Below, piece by piece: positions 15,349 through 23,762 of a stretch of 29,821 nucleotides of DNA. A program made the translations under genes and the position numbers. Within the stretch, counting starts at the first letter, position 1; each line of letters opens with the position of its first letter. This DNA comes from Streptomyces sp. NBS 14/10. GTDB taxonomy: Bacteria > Actinomycetota > Actinomycetes > Streptomycetales > Streptomycetaceae. The stretch spans positions 60,163 to 89,983 of the forward strand of contig NZ_NCSM01000046.1 of the NCBI RefSeq assembly GCF_002224125.1, given 5' to 3'. The notes below the pieces were generated by a model. It worked only from the letters and a program-made list of their open reading frames with translations, made no database searches and was not told the origin of the DNA.

Positions 15349-16101
15349 ATGCAACAGCCGTACGAGCCGATGGGGACAGGGGCCGCCGAACACCGGCCGG
15401 CCGATGCCGCCCGCATCCTTGTGGTGGAGGACGATCGCACCGTCGCCGAGGTCGTCTCGGGGTATCTGGACCGCGCCGGGTACGTCGTGGACCGCGCCGG
15501 GGACGGGCCGGCCGCCCTCACCCAGGCAGCCGAGCACTGGCCGGACCTGGTCGTGCTGGACCTGATGCTGCCGGGCATGGACGGCCTGGAGGTGTGCCGC
15601 CGGATGCGCGGCCGCGGGCCGGTGCCGGTCATCATGCTCACCGCGCGCGGCGACGAGGACGACCGGATCCTGGGCCTGGAGGTGGGCGCCGACGACTACG
15701 TCACCAAGCCGTTCAGCCCCCGGGAACTGGTGCTGCGGGTGGAGTCGGTGCTGCGCCGCACACGGCTCACCAGGACCTCCCGCGAAGTACGCCCCCTGGG
15801 CGCGGCGGGTCTCACCGCCGACCCCGCCGCCCGCCGCGCCACCAAGAACGGCAGCGAACTCGCTCTCACCGTACGAGAGTTCGATCTTCTCGTCTTCTTC
15901 CTCCAGCACCAGAACCGCGCGTACAGCCGGGAGAACCTGATGCGCGAGGTGTGGGGCTGGGACTTCGGTGACCTGTCGACCGTCACCGTCCATGTCCGCC
16001 GACTGCGCGGCAAGGTCGAGGACGACCCGGCGCGGCCCCGCCTGATCCAGACCGTATGGGGCGTGGGCTACCGCTTCGACCCCGCCGACGGCGAGGAGTG
16101 A
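15349..16101 (+). CDS. OmpR-family response regulator
   Basis: The 250-residue protein has a receiver domain (about 22-135) with the acidic pair in VVEDDRTVAEVV, the phosphorylation site Asp71 in VVLDLMLPGMDG, Thr in MLTARGDEDD and Lys120 in VTKPFSPREL. A winged-helix DNA-binding domain (about 155-245) follows, with LALTVREFDLLVFFLQHQ, LMREVWGWDFGD, TVTVHVRRLRGKVE and WGVGYRFD. ATG at 15349 is the only sensible start. It lies directly before its histidine kinase gene with a two-base gap and divergent from the GT2 operon, so control of this gene block is likely. Confidence 0.93.
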   Translation: MQQPYEPMGTGAAEHRPADAARILVVEDDRTVAEVVSGYLDRAGYVVDRAGDGPAALTQAAEHWPDLVVLDLMLPGMDGLEVCRRMRGRGPVPVIMLTARGDEDDRILGLEVGADDYVTKPFSPRELVLRVESVLRRTRLTRTSREVRPLGAAGLTADPAARRATKNGSELALTVREFDLLVFFLQHQNRAYSRENLMREVWGWDFGDLSTVTVHVRRLRGKVEDDPARPRLIQTVWGVGYRFDPADGEE

Positions 16102-16103
16102 CC

Positions 16104-17216
16104 GTGCGTGACATCCTCCTCATCGCGCTGTTCGCCTTCCTCGGCGCCGCCGTGGCCGGGGTGCTCGGGGCGTGCGTCCTGCTGCTGACCCGGCGGCGGT
16201 CGCTCACCGCCTCGCTCACCGTGGTGGCCGCCGTCGCCGTCACCGCGATGCTCGCGGGCACACTGTCCGTGGCTCAGGCGATGTTCCTCTCCGCGCACGA
16301 CCTGACCGTCGTCACGACGGTGGTTGCGATGGCCGCCGTCGTCTCCCTGGCCACCGCGCTGCTGCTCGGCCGCTGGGTCGTCGCCCGCAGCCGGGAGCTC
16401 CAACTCGCCGCCCGGTCCTTCGGTGACGGCGGCGACTTCGCGGCCCCCGACGTCCCGGCCACCGCCGAACTCGCCGCGCTCGGCGGTGAGTTGGCTGCCA
16501 CCAGTGCCAAGCTCGCCGTTTCCAGGCAGCGCGAGCGCGCCCTGGAATCCTCCCGGCGCGAGCTCGTCGCCTGGATCTCGCACGATCTGCGTACCCCGCT
16601 CGCCGGCCTGCGCGCCATGTCGGAGGCCCTGGAGGACGGCGTCGCCGCCGACCCCGACCGCTACCTGAAGCAGATCCGCACGGAGGTCGAGCGCCTCAAC
16701 GACATGGTCGGCGACCTCTTCGAACTCTCCCGCATCCACGCCGGCGCCCTCGCCCTCACACCCTCCCGCATCTCCCTGTACGACTTGGTCGGCGACGCCC
16801 TGGCAGGGGTCCACCCGCTGGCCCGCCAGTACGGTGTGCGGCTGGTGGGCGACCGCATCGAGCCGGTGCCGGTCGAAGTCGATGGCAAGGAGATGAGCAG
16901 GGTGCTGGGCAATCTGCTGGTGAACGCCATCCGCCGGACACCGGCCGACGGCACGGTCGCCGTCGTGGCCGAACGCTGCCCCGACGGTGTCACCCTGTCC
17001 GTCACCGACGGCTGCGGCGGCATCCCCGAGGAGGACCTGCCACGCGTCTTCGACACCGGCTGGCGCGGCACCCACGCCCGCACACCCCCGGCCGGCGCGG
17101 GCCTGGGCCTCGCCATCGTCCGCGGCATCGTCGAGGCCCACCACGGCCACGCCGCCGTACGCAACATCCCCGGCGGCTGCCGCTTCGAGGTGACCCTTCC
17201 CGCGGCCGAGGGATGA
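16104..17216 (+). CDS. sensor histidine kinase
   Basis: The 370-residue protein starts with GTG at 16104, with GAGGAG seven bases upstream inside the end of the regulator gene. Three hydrophobic stretches (about 3-28, 36-60 and 67-90) form the membrane part with very short outer loops, so it probably senses something in or at the membrane. A HAMP-like linker is followed by the H box ELVAWISHDLRTPLAGL with phospho-accepting His160, an N box (VLGNLLVNAIRRTPADG) and G boxes (VTDGCGGIPEEDL, GAGLGLAIVRGIVEAHHG). All catalytic parts are present. Partner of the preceding response regulator. It converges on the epimerase gene. Confidence 0.93.
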   Translation: MRDILLIALFAFLGAAVAGVLGACVLLLTRRRSLTASLTVVAAVAVTAMLAGTLSVAQAMFLSAHDLTVVTTVVAMAAVVSLATALLLGRWVVARSRELQLAARSFGDGGDFAAPDVPATAELAALGGELAATSAKLAVSRQRERALESSRRELVAWISHDLRTPLAGLRAMSEALEDGVAADPDRYLKQIRTEVERLNDMVGDLFELSRIHAGALALTPSRISLYDLVGDALAGVHPLARQYGVRLVGDRIEPVPVEVDGKEMSRVLGNLLVNAIRRTPADGTVAVVAERCPDGVTLSVTDGCGGIPEEDLPRVFDTGWRGTHARTPPAGAGLGLAIVRGIVEAHHGHAAVRNIPGGCRFEVTLPAAEG

Positions 17217-17218
17217 GT

Positions 17219-17293
17219 CCGCGGTGCTACCGAGAACAGTCGCCACGCAGCCGAGCCCGCGGTGCTACCGAGCACACTCCCCGCGCAGCCGAG
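17219..17293. repeat. imperfect 37-base tandem repeat at the epimerase 3' end
   Basis: Bases 17219-17255 and 17257-17293 agree at 33 of 37 positions, beginning CCGCGGTGCTACCGAG and ending CGCAGCCGAG. The right copy encodes the last residues of the epimerase and its stop; the left copy lies just beyond it. Each copy contains CGGTGCTACCG, able to form a small hairpin. It looks like a local duplication between two convergent genes. Confidence 0.7.
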
Positions 17294-18275
17294 CACCCGC
17301 GAACTCCCGCATTCCCTCCTGGAAACCGACCGCGGGCTTCCAGCCCAGTGCGGTTCGCAGCCGCGACGAATCCGCCGTGATGTGCCGGACGTCCCCCAGT
17401 CGGTACTCCCCAGTCACGACGGGCGCGGGCCCTCCGTACGCCACGGCCAGCGCGCGCGCCATCTCACCAACGGTGTGCGGCTCACCGCTGCCGGTGTTGT
17501 ACACGGTCAGCGCGCCCTCGGCCGCGTCCGCCTCCAGCGCCGCCACATTGGCCGCCGCCACGTCGCGTACGTGCACGAAGTCCCGCCGCTGGCGTCCGTC
17601 CTCGAACACGCGCGGGGCCTCGCCCCGGGCGAGCGCCGAGCGGAAGAAGGAGGCCACGCCCGCGTAGGGAGTGTCCCGCGGCATGCCGGGCCCGTACACG
17701 TTGTGGTAGCGCAGCGACACCGCCGCCCCGCTCGTCGACCGTGCCCATGCCGCCGCCAGGTGCTCCTGGGCCAGCTTCGTCGTCGCGTACACGTTGCGCG
17801 GGTCGGCAGGCGCATCCTCCCCGACCAGCCCACAGCACAACTCCTCGCCACACACCGGGCATGTCGGCTCGAAGCGCCCGGCCTCCAGGTCGCCGACGTC
17901 CCGGGGGCCCGGCCGCACCACCCCGTGCCGCTCGCAGGTGTACCGACCCTCCCCGTACACCACCATCGACCCGGCCAGCACGAGCCGCCGAACACCCGCG
18001 TCCGCCATGGCCGCAAGGAGTACGGCGGTGCCGAGATCGTTGCGGGACACGTACTCCGCGGCGTCGGCGAAACCGCTGCCCAGCCCGACCATCGCCGCCT
18101 GATGACACACAGCGTCCACCCCGCGCAGAGCACGGGAGACCGCCTCCCCGCTCCGCACGTCCGAGCCAGCCTCTCTCCGCACGTCGAACACCACGGACTC
18201 GTGCCCGCGCGCCGTCAGCGCCTCCACAACATGGGACCCGATGAACCCGGCACCGCCGGTGACCAGTACGCGCAT
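17265..18275 (-). CDS. NAD-dependent epimerase/dehydratase with cysteine-rich insert
   Basis: The 336-residue protein is an extended short-chain dehydrogenase: VTGGAGFIGSHVVEAL at the N-terminus binds NAD, Ser103 in LAGSMVVYGEG and Tyr163/Lys167 in VYATTK form the catalytic set, followed by SLRYHNVYGPGMP. Such enzymes act on nucleotide sugars (4-epimerase or dehydratase type). Between the catalytic Ser and Tyr is an insert with Cys114, His117, Cys139 and Cys142 (CERH and CPVCG), plus Cys147/148, which looks like a small zinc site. ATG at 18275 gives the standard start MRVLVTGGAG. It probably supplies the sugar for the glycosyltransferases of this block. Confidence 0.9.
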   Translation of the reverse strand: MRVLVTGGAGFIGSHVVEALTARGHESVVFDVRREAGSDVRSGEAVSRALRGVDAVCHQAAMVGLGSGFADAAEYVSRNDLGTAVLLAAMADAGVRRLVLAGSMVVYGEGRYTCERHGVVRPGPRDVGDLEAGRFEPTCPVCGEELCCGLVGEDAPADPRNVYATTKLAQEHLAAAWARSTSGAAVSLRYHNVYGPGMPRDTPYAGVASFFRSALARGEAPRVFEDGRQRRDFVHVRDVAAANVAALEADAAEGALTVYNTGSGEPHTVGEMARALAVAYGGPAPVVTGEYRLGDVRHITADSSRLRTALGWKPAVGFQEGMREFAGARLRGECAR

Positions 18276-18379
18276 GCCGCCCACGCTAGGCCCCGACTCC
18301 GCCGCACCGCAGGACCACGCTCGCCATGTCACGAGTCCGTAAGACAAGGTCTCACCTCTCGCGTTCTTTCTGTCGCCCC

Positions 18380-18713
18380 TGGCACGCTGCTTGTGAGGGC
18401 TGTCGGCCGGCTCACCGCCGAGACCGTGCCGCTCGTCACCGCGATGTATCGCGGCATTCTGCGGGCGGTCGAGGACATCTACCGGCGCGTGGTCACCGCC
18501 GTCTCCGGTACTCCGCCACTTGGCATCGACACCCGCCGGCAGACGACGCAGCGCGCGGTGCGGCAGTTCACCGACCGTGGGATCGGCTGGTTCACCGACA
18601 AGGCCGACCGCATGCGGCCGATGACCACGCGTCGCCTGGGTCAACTGGCGCCGACGCCACCAGGCAACAGCCTGCCGCAGCCACTGTCGACGACGGTCCG
18701 CCGACGAATGTGA
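18380..18713 (+). pseudogene. phage minor capsid protein relic
   Basis: The frame encodes LVTAMYRGILRAVEDIYRRV, then VSGTPPLGIDTRRQTTQRAV and RQFTDRGIGWFTDKADR. This order (VYRxVV, then TRRQ..QRA, then DRGI..FTD+AGRR) is that of the Phage_min_cap2 minor capsid proteins of actinobacterial phages. Only about 85 residues from the middle of a protein of several hundred remain. After about 18610 the frame no longer resembles the family and ends at 18713. No start or ribosome site is visible and no other phage genes are near. A short degenerate trace of a prophage is the best reading. Confidence 0.5.
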
Positions 18714-18944
18714 CCTCGAGCGATAGGTGGCCAGGGGCGCTCGGATTCGCGCTGGTCAGCCCGCTGTGACGATTCGTAGTTGGCCACTGTGTCGACTGAT
18801 GGTTGGCCATCGGGGATCCGAACTGCATGGCCGAGTCTGATTCGGGAGACCGACACCCTTCGGCCCCGTGCTGCTGTTCGGCGCGGGGGCCGAAGGGGTG
18901 CCGTCCTCGCTCCGACTCAGGTCATTGGATTCTGGTGGATCTGG
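18714..18944. other. intergenic, nothing recognised
   Basis: About 230 bases between the capsid relic and the sigma pseudogene. It holds TTGGCCACTGTGTCGACTG and TGGTTGGCCATC, with GTTGGCCA repeated at 18779 and 18803, which may be the worn end of a mobile element. No gene is supported. Confidence 0.3.
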
Positions 18945-19885
18945 TCACCATGCGTTGATGACCGGCGCTTCGGGTTCGTGCTGCCGCCAGGCCTCGTTGA
19001 GGCGCGCGAGCCGGTCCGCGGCGGCGATGCCACGCAGGGACGCGACCTTGCCGTTGCTCACTTCGAACGCCATGGCGCCCACGACCCGGTCGTCAACCAC
19101 GGCGAGGACTGCCGGGGAGCCGTTGACCAGCACGATGTGGAACGCGGGGGAGCCACCGGCCAGCCGCCGCTTCGCCGGAGTGGGCTTGAAGCCGGCCGCA
19201 CGTAGGAGGCGACGCGCTCGCGCGTCTTGTACCGCAGCAGCCGCCTGGCCAGTCCGGCGCTGTCCGAGGCCGCGGTCGCGTCGGCGGTGAGCATCGCCAC
19301 CAGCCGTTCGGTGCGCCCCGACGTGGCGGCGGCGAGGAACTCCTCGACGATCCGGCGCGCGGACGCGGGGGCCACCTCGTCGCCGCCGGGGCGCTCGGCG
19401 GCGACCCGGCGCCGGGCCCGGTGGACATGCGGCTCGCTCGCGGACTCGGTGATGTCGAGGATCCCGGCGATCTCGGCGTGGGGGTACGAGAATGCCTCGC
19501 GCAGGACGTAAGCGGCCCGTTCGACCGGCGAGAGGCGCTCCATGAGGGTCAGTACGGCCAAGGACACCGATTCGCGCTGCTCGAAGGTATCGGAAGGGCC
19601 GAGCATCGGGTCGCCCTCAAGGAGTGGCTGGGGCAGCCAGTCTCCGACAGCGCGCTTGGCGTGCCTGCGCCGAGCGGAGCCGGTCGAGGCAGAGATTGGT
19701 GACGACCTTGGTCAGCCACGCTTCCGGCACCTCGACGCGCTCCCGGTCCGCGGCCTGCCAGCGCGGGAACGTGTCCTGCACGGCGTCCTCGGCGTCGGCG
19801 GCCGAGCCGAGCCGAGCAGACGGTACGCGAGCGAGGCCAGCCGGTCGCGGCTGGCCTCGAACCGATCGATGGCTGCGCTGTCCAT
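18945..19885 (-). pseudogene. SigJ-like ECF sigma factor with three frameshifts
   Basis: Reading from ATG 19885 gives a good sigma-2 start (AIDRFEASRDRLASLAYRLL), which goes out of frame within GCCGA repeats at 19801-19815. In the next frame come ADAEDAVQDTFPRWQ and PEAWLTKVVTNLCLDRLRSA; a second shift near 19660-19670 leads to DWLPQPLLEGDPMLGPSDTF and sigma-4 (LMERLSPVERAAYVLREAFS, EIAGILDITESAS). A third shift near 19208 leads to the SnoaL-like end (GSPAVLAVVDDRVVGAMAFE to VINAW). The parts together equal a full SigJ-type factor of about 310 residues. It lies 11 bases behind the truncated oxidoreductase gene, so both probably formed one operon. The product cannot be functional unless the shifts are sequencing errors. 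Confidence 0.8.
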
Positions 19886-19896
19886 GCTCAAGCAGC

Positions 19897-20398
19897 CTAT
19901 GCGGAGACCCTCACACCGGCCCGGTCAGGCGCGGTGGCCAGGCGGCGCTTGCGCTTCGGCATGCCGAAGGTCGGGTGGGCGATGCCCCACCCGACCCCTT
20001 TGAGGACGCCCGACTTGAGGCCCGCGGCGGTCCGGCCGCCCAGGTGCCAGGACTTCGACCGGACGTCCCCGTCCACCATCTGGAAGATCGCCTCCCGCCG
20101 CCCGAGGCTGATGTGGTTGCCGTGGTACTTCAGCCCGGTGGTCGGGACCTCGTTGCCCGTCAGGCGCGCGACGATCGCGGCGGTCGCCCGCATGTTGGTG
20201 TAGCCGGCCGAGGCGCAGGACATCGGCAGCGGCCGGCCGTTCTCGCCGATCGCGTAGGCGCAGTCACCGGCGGCGTAGACGTCCGGGCACGAGACCGAGC
20301 GCATGGTGCGGTCGACGACGATCTGGCCGGTCTCGGCAACCTCCAGGCCGCTGGCGGCCGCGATGGGGTGCACGGCGAACCCGGCCGACGGCCAGTTG
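19897..20398 (-). pseudogene. FAD-dependent NADH-dehydrogenase-like oxidoreductase, C-terminal fragment
   Basis: The frame gives HPIAAASGLEVAETGQIVVD, then CPDVYAAGDCAYAIGENGRP (the FAD-contacting GD motif of the two-dinucleotide-binding family), LPMSCASAGYTNMRATAAIV, GNHISLGRREAIFQMVDGD and TFGMPKRKRR at the end. It is the last 40 percent or so of an NDH-2/Ndh-like flavoprotein. The N-terminal FAD- and NADH-binding parts are missing: family resemblance starts with NWPSAGFAVHP at about 20398 and unrelated sequence lies upstream. Such genes often precede SigJ-like factors, as here. The product could not bind its cofactors. Confidence 0.8.
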
Positions 20399-20500
20399 AG
20401 ATGTCACACTCGGTTTCGGAATGACCGGTTCCTGATGTGGCCGGTCACGTACAGGTGGACGCGATGGGATGCCGGCCAGGTCGGCACCGGGCACAGGCGA

Positions 20501-21343
20501 TCAGCTGTCTGCGCAGGCGTCTTGGCCGACGAGTTGTGCCACGCGCTCCATGCAGCGCATCCGGGCAGGAGAGAAGTCGTAGGGCATCTTGGTGATCGCC
20601 TCCGAGGCGCCCATCTGCGTGTCCTCCTCCTCTGCCAGGTCGGCGTCGTAGGTCTCGAAGAGCTCGTCATCGGCCGTGTCCAGCCCGGCTGCCGTGATGG
20701 CCTGTACGAGGGCCATGTGGTGGGTGTATCGCTGTACGGCGATTTCCTCGACGCGCGGGTCATCGGGGTCGACGCCGTCGTCGAGGGCGGTCTCGGCCTC
20801 GTCGAGACGGTCCTCCTCGGCCCGTAGGTCGGGATGGGTGGCCAGCACGATGTACACGCTGGCCTGTATTGCGGAGCCGAGCGGACCGAAGATCCGTTCC
20901 GTGACCAGCAGGGCCTCCATGTCGGAGGCGCGCAATGCGCCAGGGGGCAGGTGGCTGAGCCGATCCGTCACCAGCTCGGAGAGCAGGCCCTGCGGGCTGC
21001 CCACAGCCCGCAGGCGCCCGACGGCCGCGCGCTGACGTTTGATGTCGGCCTCCTGGGCAGCCAGGGATTCCTCCAGCCGGCCCAGGGTCTCCTCGATGTC
21101 CCCGGATTCGTCGAAGGCAGCTCGCATGTCGTCCAGACTGATGCCGACCTCCGCCATTCTGCGGATCCACAACAGGCGGATCATGTCGTCGTAGCCGTAG
21201 CGGCGGCGGCCGTCTGCACCGCGCTCGGGTTCCGGCAGCAGACCGATCTGGTGGTAGTGGCGGATAGCGCGTGGGGTGGTCCCGGCGAAGGCGGCAGCAG
21301 CGCCGATCTTGACCTGGCGGGGCGGTGTGATGGAGGGGTACAT
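20501..21343 (-). CDS. MerR-family transcriptional regulator
   Basis: The 280-residue protein has a MerR winged helix-turn-helix (about 10-80): VKIGAAAAFAGTTPRAIRHY, HQIGLLPEPERGADGRRRYG and LLWIRRMAEVGISLDDM. A coiled coil (about 85-115, LGRLEESLAAQEADIKRQRA) and a long acidic C-terminal domain of about 160 residues follow, longer than in metal-sensing MerR proteins. It may bind an organic ligand. ATG at 21343 gives MYPSITPPRQVKIG; GAAAGG lies somewhat far upstream. It appears intact. Its own promoter has a dyad in a 19-base spacer, which suggests autoregulation. Confidence 0.9.
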   Translation of the reverse strand: MYPSITPPRQVKIGAAAAFAGTTPRAIRHYHQIGLLPEPERGADGRRRYGYDDMIRLLWIRRMAEVGISLDDMRAAFDESGDIEETLGRLEESLAAQEADIKRQRAAVGRLRAVGSPQGLLSELVTDRLSHLPPGALRASDMEALLVTERIFGPLGSAIQASVYIVLATHPDLRAEEDRLDEAETALDDGVDPDDPRVEEIAVQRYTHHMALVQAITAAGLDTADDELFETYDADLAEEEDTQMGASEAITKMPYDFSPARMRCMERVAQLVGQDACADS

Positions 21344-21376
21344 CGCAGACGGAGCCTTTCGTGCTGTGGTGCCTCG

Positions 21377-21407
21377 ACGACATCACATGCCGCTACGGCA
21401 GGTGCAA
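21377..21407 (-). promoter_or_regulatory. candidate MerR-type promoter with spacer dyad
   Basis: On the minus strand, TTGCAC (21407-21402) is followed after 19 bases by TGTCGT (21382-21377). The spacer contains TGCCG-TAG-CGGCA (21400-21388), a perfect five-base inverted repeat. MerR proteins act on 19-20-base spacers by binding such a dyad. The -10 element is weak, so the promoter reading is tentative. It lies about 34 bases before the MerR start. Confidence 0.35.
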
Positions 21408-21650
21408 CAACACGCCATCCGGGTTCCACCGACCGCGAGGCCCTGGCCACCGCCGGAACCGATCACTGTGACGAGGCATTGCCATCCCACTGGCAGACCT
21501 CTGCACCCTCATCCGCCAGCCGTTGTGTGCCACGAATTAACACGCAGAGTGACATCGGCGGCCAGGTAACTCCCCACCAAGTGGCCGCCGCTGGGGAATT
21601 CCAACGGTTCTGATCCACTTCTTGTAGGGCGATGACACGGCGTCACGACT
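21408..21650. other. intergenic between MerR gene and ISL3 element
   Basis: No gene is supported. The left end of the ISL3-type element probably lies near 21600, where GGTTCTGATCCAC occurs, but its partner end is lost, so the boundary cannot be fixed. Confidence 0.3.
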
Positions 21651-21689
21651 GGCTGGAAGGATGGCCGTTCGTGTGATTGCAGCGACGAG

Positions 21690-22876
21690 GTGAGGGCAGA
21701 TGGCGGCGGGATAGCCCTCACGGCGCGGACGGTGACGCGCGAGGCGGCGTGTCCGGACTGCGGCGGCCGTGTCCGGCCGTGTCCATGGTGGTTACCGGCG
21801 GCGCCTTGCCGACCTCGCGACGGCCGGACGGCAGGTCGTGATCGACCTGCTGGTGCGACGGTTCCTCTGCCCGGCGGCTACGTGCGGTCGCCGCACGTTC
21901 GTCAAGCAAGTGGACGGGCTCACCGAGCGATTCGCGCGGCGAACACCGCTCCCGCGGCGCGCGCTGGAGAAGGTCGCGCTGGCGCTCGCCGGACGTCCCG
22001 GTGCCCGACTGGCCGCGCATCTGCCCATCCCGACGAGTGCGAACTCCCTGCTCAGACTGGTTCGCAGGCTTCCAGACAAGCATGTCGGCGCCGCACCCCG
22101 CGTGCTGGGCGTCGATGATTTCGCCCTGAAGAAGGGGCACGTCTACGGAACGATCATTTTGGGCATGGAGACCGGAGAACGCGTCGACGTCCTGCCCGAC
22201 CGCACTGCCGAGACCCTCACCGCGTGGCTCCGTGCACACCCTGGAGCGGAGATCGTCTGCCGGGACCGGGCCAGTGCCTACGCCGAGGCCGTACGCACCG
22301 CTTGCCCCGACGCGATCCAGGTCGCAGACCGCTTCCATTTGTGGAAGAACCTGTGCGAAGCGGTCGAGAAGTGTGTTGCCACGCACCGCAGTTGTCTCGT
22401 CGAGCCTACCGAGGATGCGCCTGCTGACGCCACTGCCGAGCAGGAGGTGTCGGGGCGGCCGGAGGGGATGCGTGTGATCCGGCGCCGCGAGCGCCATGCC
22501 GCCGTGCACGCCCTCTACGACAAAGGCGTGCCGATCCAGGCGATCTCCGAGGCTCTCGGACTGGACCGCAAGACAGTGCGCCGGTACGCGCACACGGCCA
22601 CGCCCGAGGAGGCGTCGCTGGGCACTGGATCGCGCCGCTATGGGCAGGTCCACGCCTACTCGCCTTGTCTTCACCGGCGTTGGAACGAGGGCTGCACAGA
22701 CGCGGCACGGCTCCACGCGGAGATCGTCGAACTCGGCTTCACCGGCAGTAAACGGACCGTGCGCCGGCACCTCCAAGAGATCCGGGCCAGCGGCAAACCC
22801 GCACCCGACAAGCCCAAGCAACTGACGGTCCGCACGGCCACCTGGCTGATCACCTCGCACCCCGACCACCTGGAGG
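21690..22876 (+). pseudogene. ISL3-family transposase, frameshifted and 3'-truncated
   Basis: The N-terminal zinc-ribbon start (ADGGGIALTARTVT, EAACPDCGGR) lies in one frame and the rest, from SGRVHGGYRRRLADLATAGR, in the next, so one shift lies near 21766. The long frame has the ISL3 catalytic blocks: VLGVDDFALKKGHVYGTIIL (first Asp), AEIVCRDRASAYAEAV (second Asp), VADRFHLWKNL, and then an inserted helix-turn-helix (GVPIQAISEALGLDRKTVRR). It runs in family style up to ITSHPDHLEE and breaks at about 22876; the last catalytic Glu region and C-terminus are missing. Beyond the break the frame runs antisense through another transposase to 22998. Confidence 0.85.
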
Positions 22877-23448
22877 AGGTCCACCAGATCGATGTGCACG
22901 AAGTCGCAAGCGATGATGGACTCGGCCTGCGCCGTCAGAAACTCACGCCATGTCGGTCCGCAACGGCGGGGAGCCGGACCGATACCGGCCGCCGTTAAGA
23001 TCTCCCAGACCGTCGAGGCGCCGAGCCGATACCCCAGCCGCGCGAGCTCGCCCTGAATCCTGCGGCAACCCCAGCGCGGGTTCTCCCGTGCCAACCGCAC
23101 CACCAACTCCTTCACCATCGTCGCCGTCGTCGGCCGACCCGGCTTCCTCCGGCGATCGCTGTAGTCCCATCTGCGCGCGACAAGCCTTCGGTGCCAGCCA
23201 GGCAACCTCCCAGGTGTCACGGGAAACACCTGCGCCCAATGCCACCGGGGTATCAGCGAGGACAGCGCCGCGAACCAGAGCCGGTCCGCCGGCTCGTATC
23301 GGACCGGGCCCGCACATTGCCTGCGCAGCACCGCATTCTCGTGCCGGAGCACCAACAGTTCAGCATCCTTGGCCGCTTGCCGACGCAACAGCACCGCCGG
23401 GACCGACAACAGCTTCCGCGTCACCCGATACACCAGCGAAACGATCAT
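22877..23448 (-). pseudogene. rve-type transposase, N-terminal half
   Basis: ATG at 23448 starts MIVSLVYRVTRKLLSVPAVL, followed by DAELLVLRHENAVLRRQ, WHRRLVARRWDYSDRRRKPG, RENPRWGCRRIQGELARLGY and TWREFLTAQAESIIACDFVH. This is the usual N-terminus of IS481/IS3-like rve transposases, ending just after the first catalytic Asp (CDFVHIDLVDL). At about 22877 it meets the broken end of the ISL3 transposase. The missing C-terminal half is of the same type as the fragment at 1-480. About 190 of some 350 residues remain; it cannot be active. Confidence 0.85.
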
Positions 23449-23762
23449 CTCGGCAGGATCCCAGCCTCGCGGTCGTGAATGTCGCCACGCACCGCAGCCG
23501 TCGCAGCGAGGACGTATGCGTTGGGGAGGCCCTGTCTGTGCTGTCGGCCGCCGCACAACGGATCGAGAGCGATATCGCCACCTTGCATGCTGCGCGGAAC
23601 CGCCCAGACTTTGATCTGCGGTGCCCCGGAGCAGTGACGTACCGGCGTGCCATGCGAACGCTACTCGGAGACGTGCCTGGCTGCCGCAACGGTCTCGGCC
23701 GCCACGACGCGTGGCGAACCGGACCGTTCCGGCTCTCCCTCAGGTGTGTCGGTGGTGGGGTG
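23449..23762. other. spacer with possible small relic
   Basis: No complete gene is seen. On the plus strand, about 23510-23690, a frame gives ALSVLSAAAQRIESDIATLH and AARNRPDFDLRCPGA, which resembles the C-terminal coiled coil of small MerR-type regulators. There is no helix-turn-helix before it and the similarity is weak. Confidence 0.25.

Noticed and set aside
21718..23556. 612-residue minus-strand protein
   Set aside because: Only its first part, up to about 22877, resembles a transposase. The rest is antisense to the ISL3 gene.
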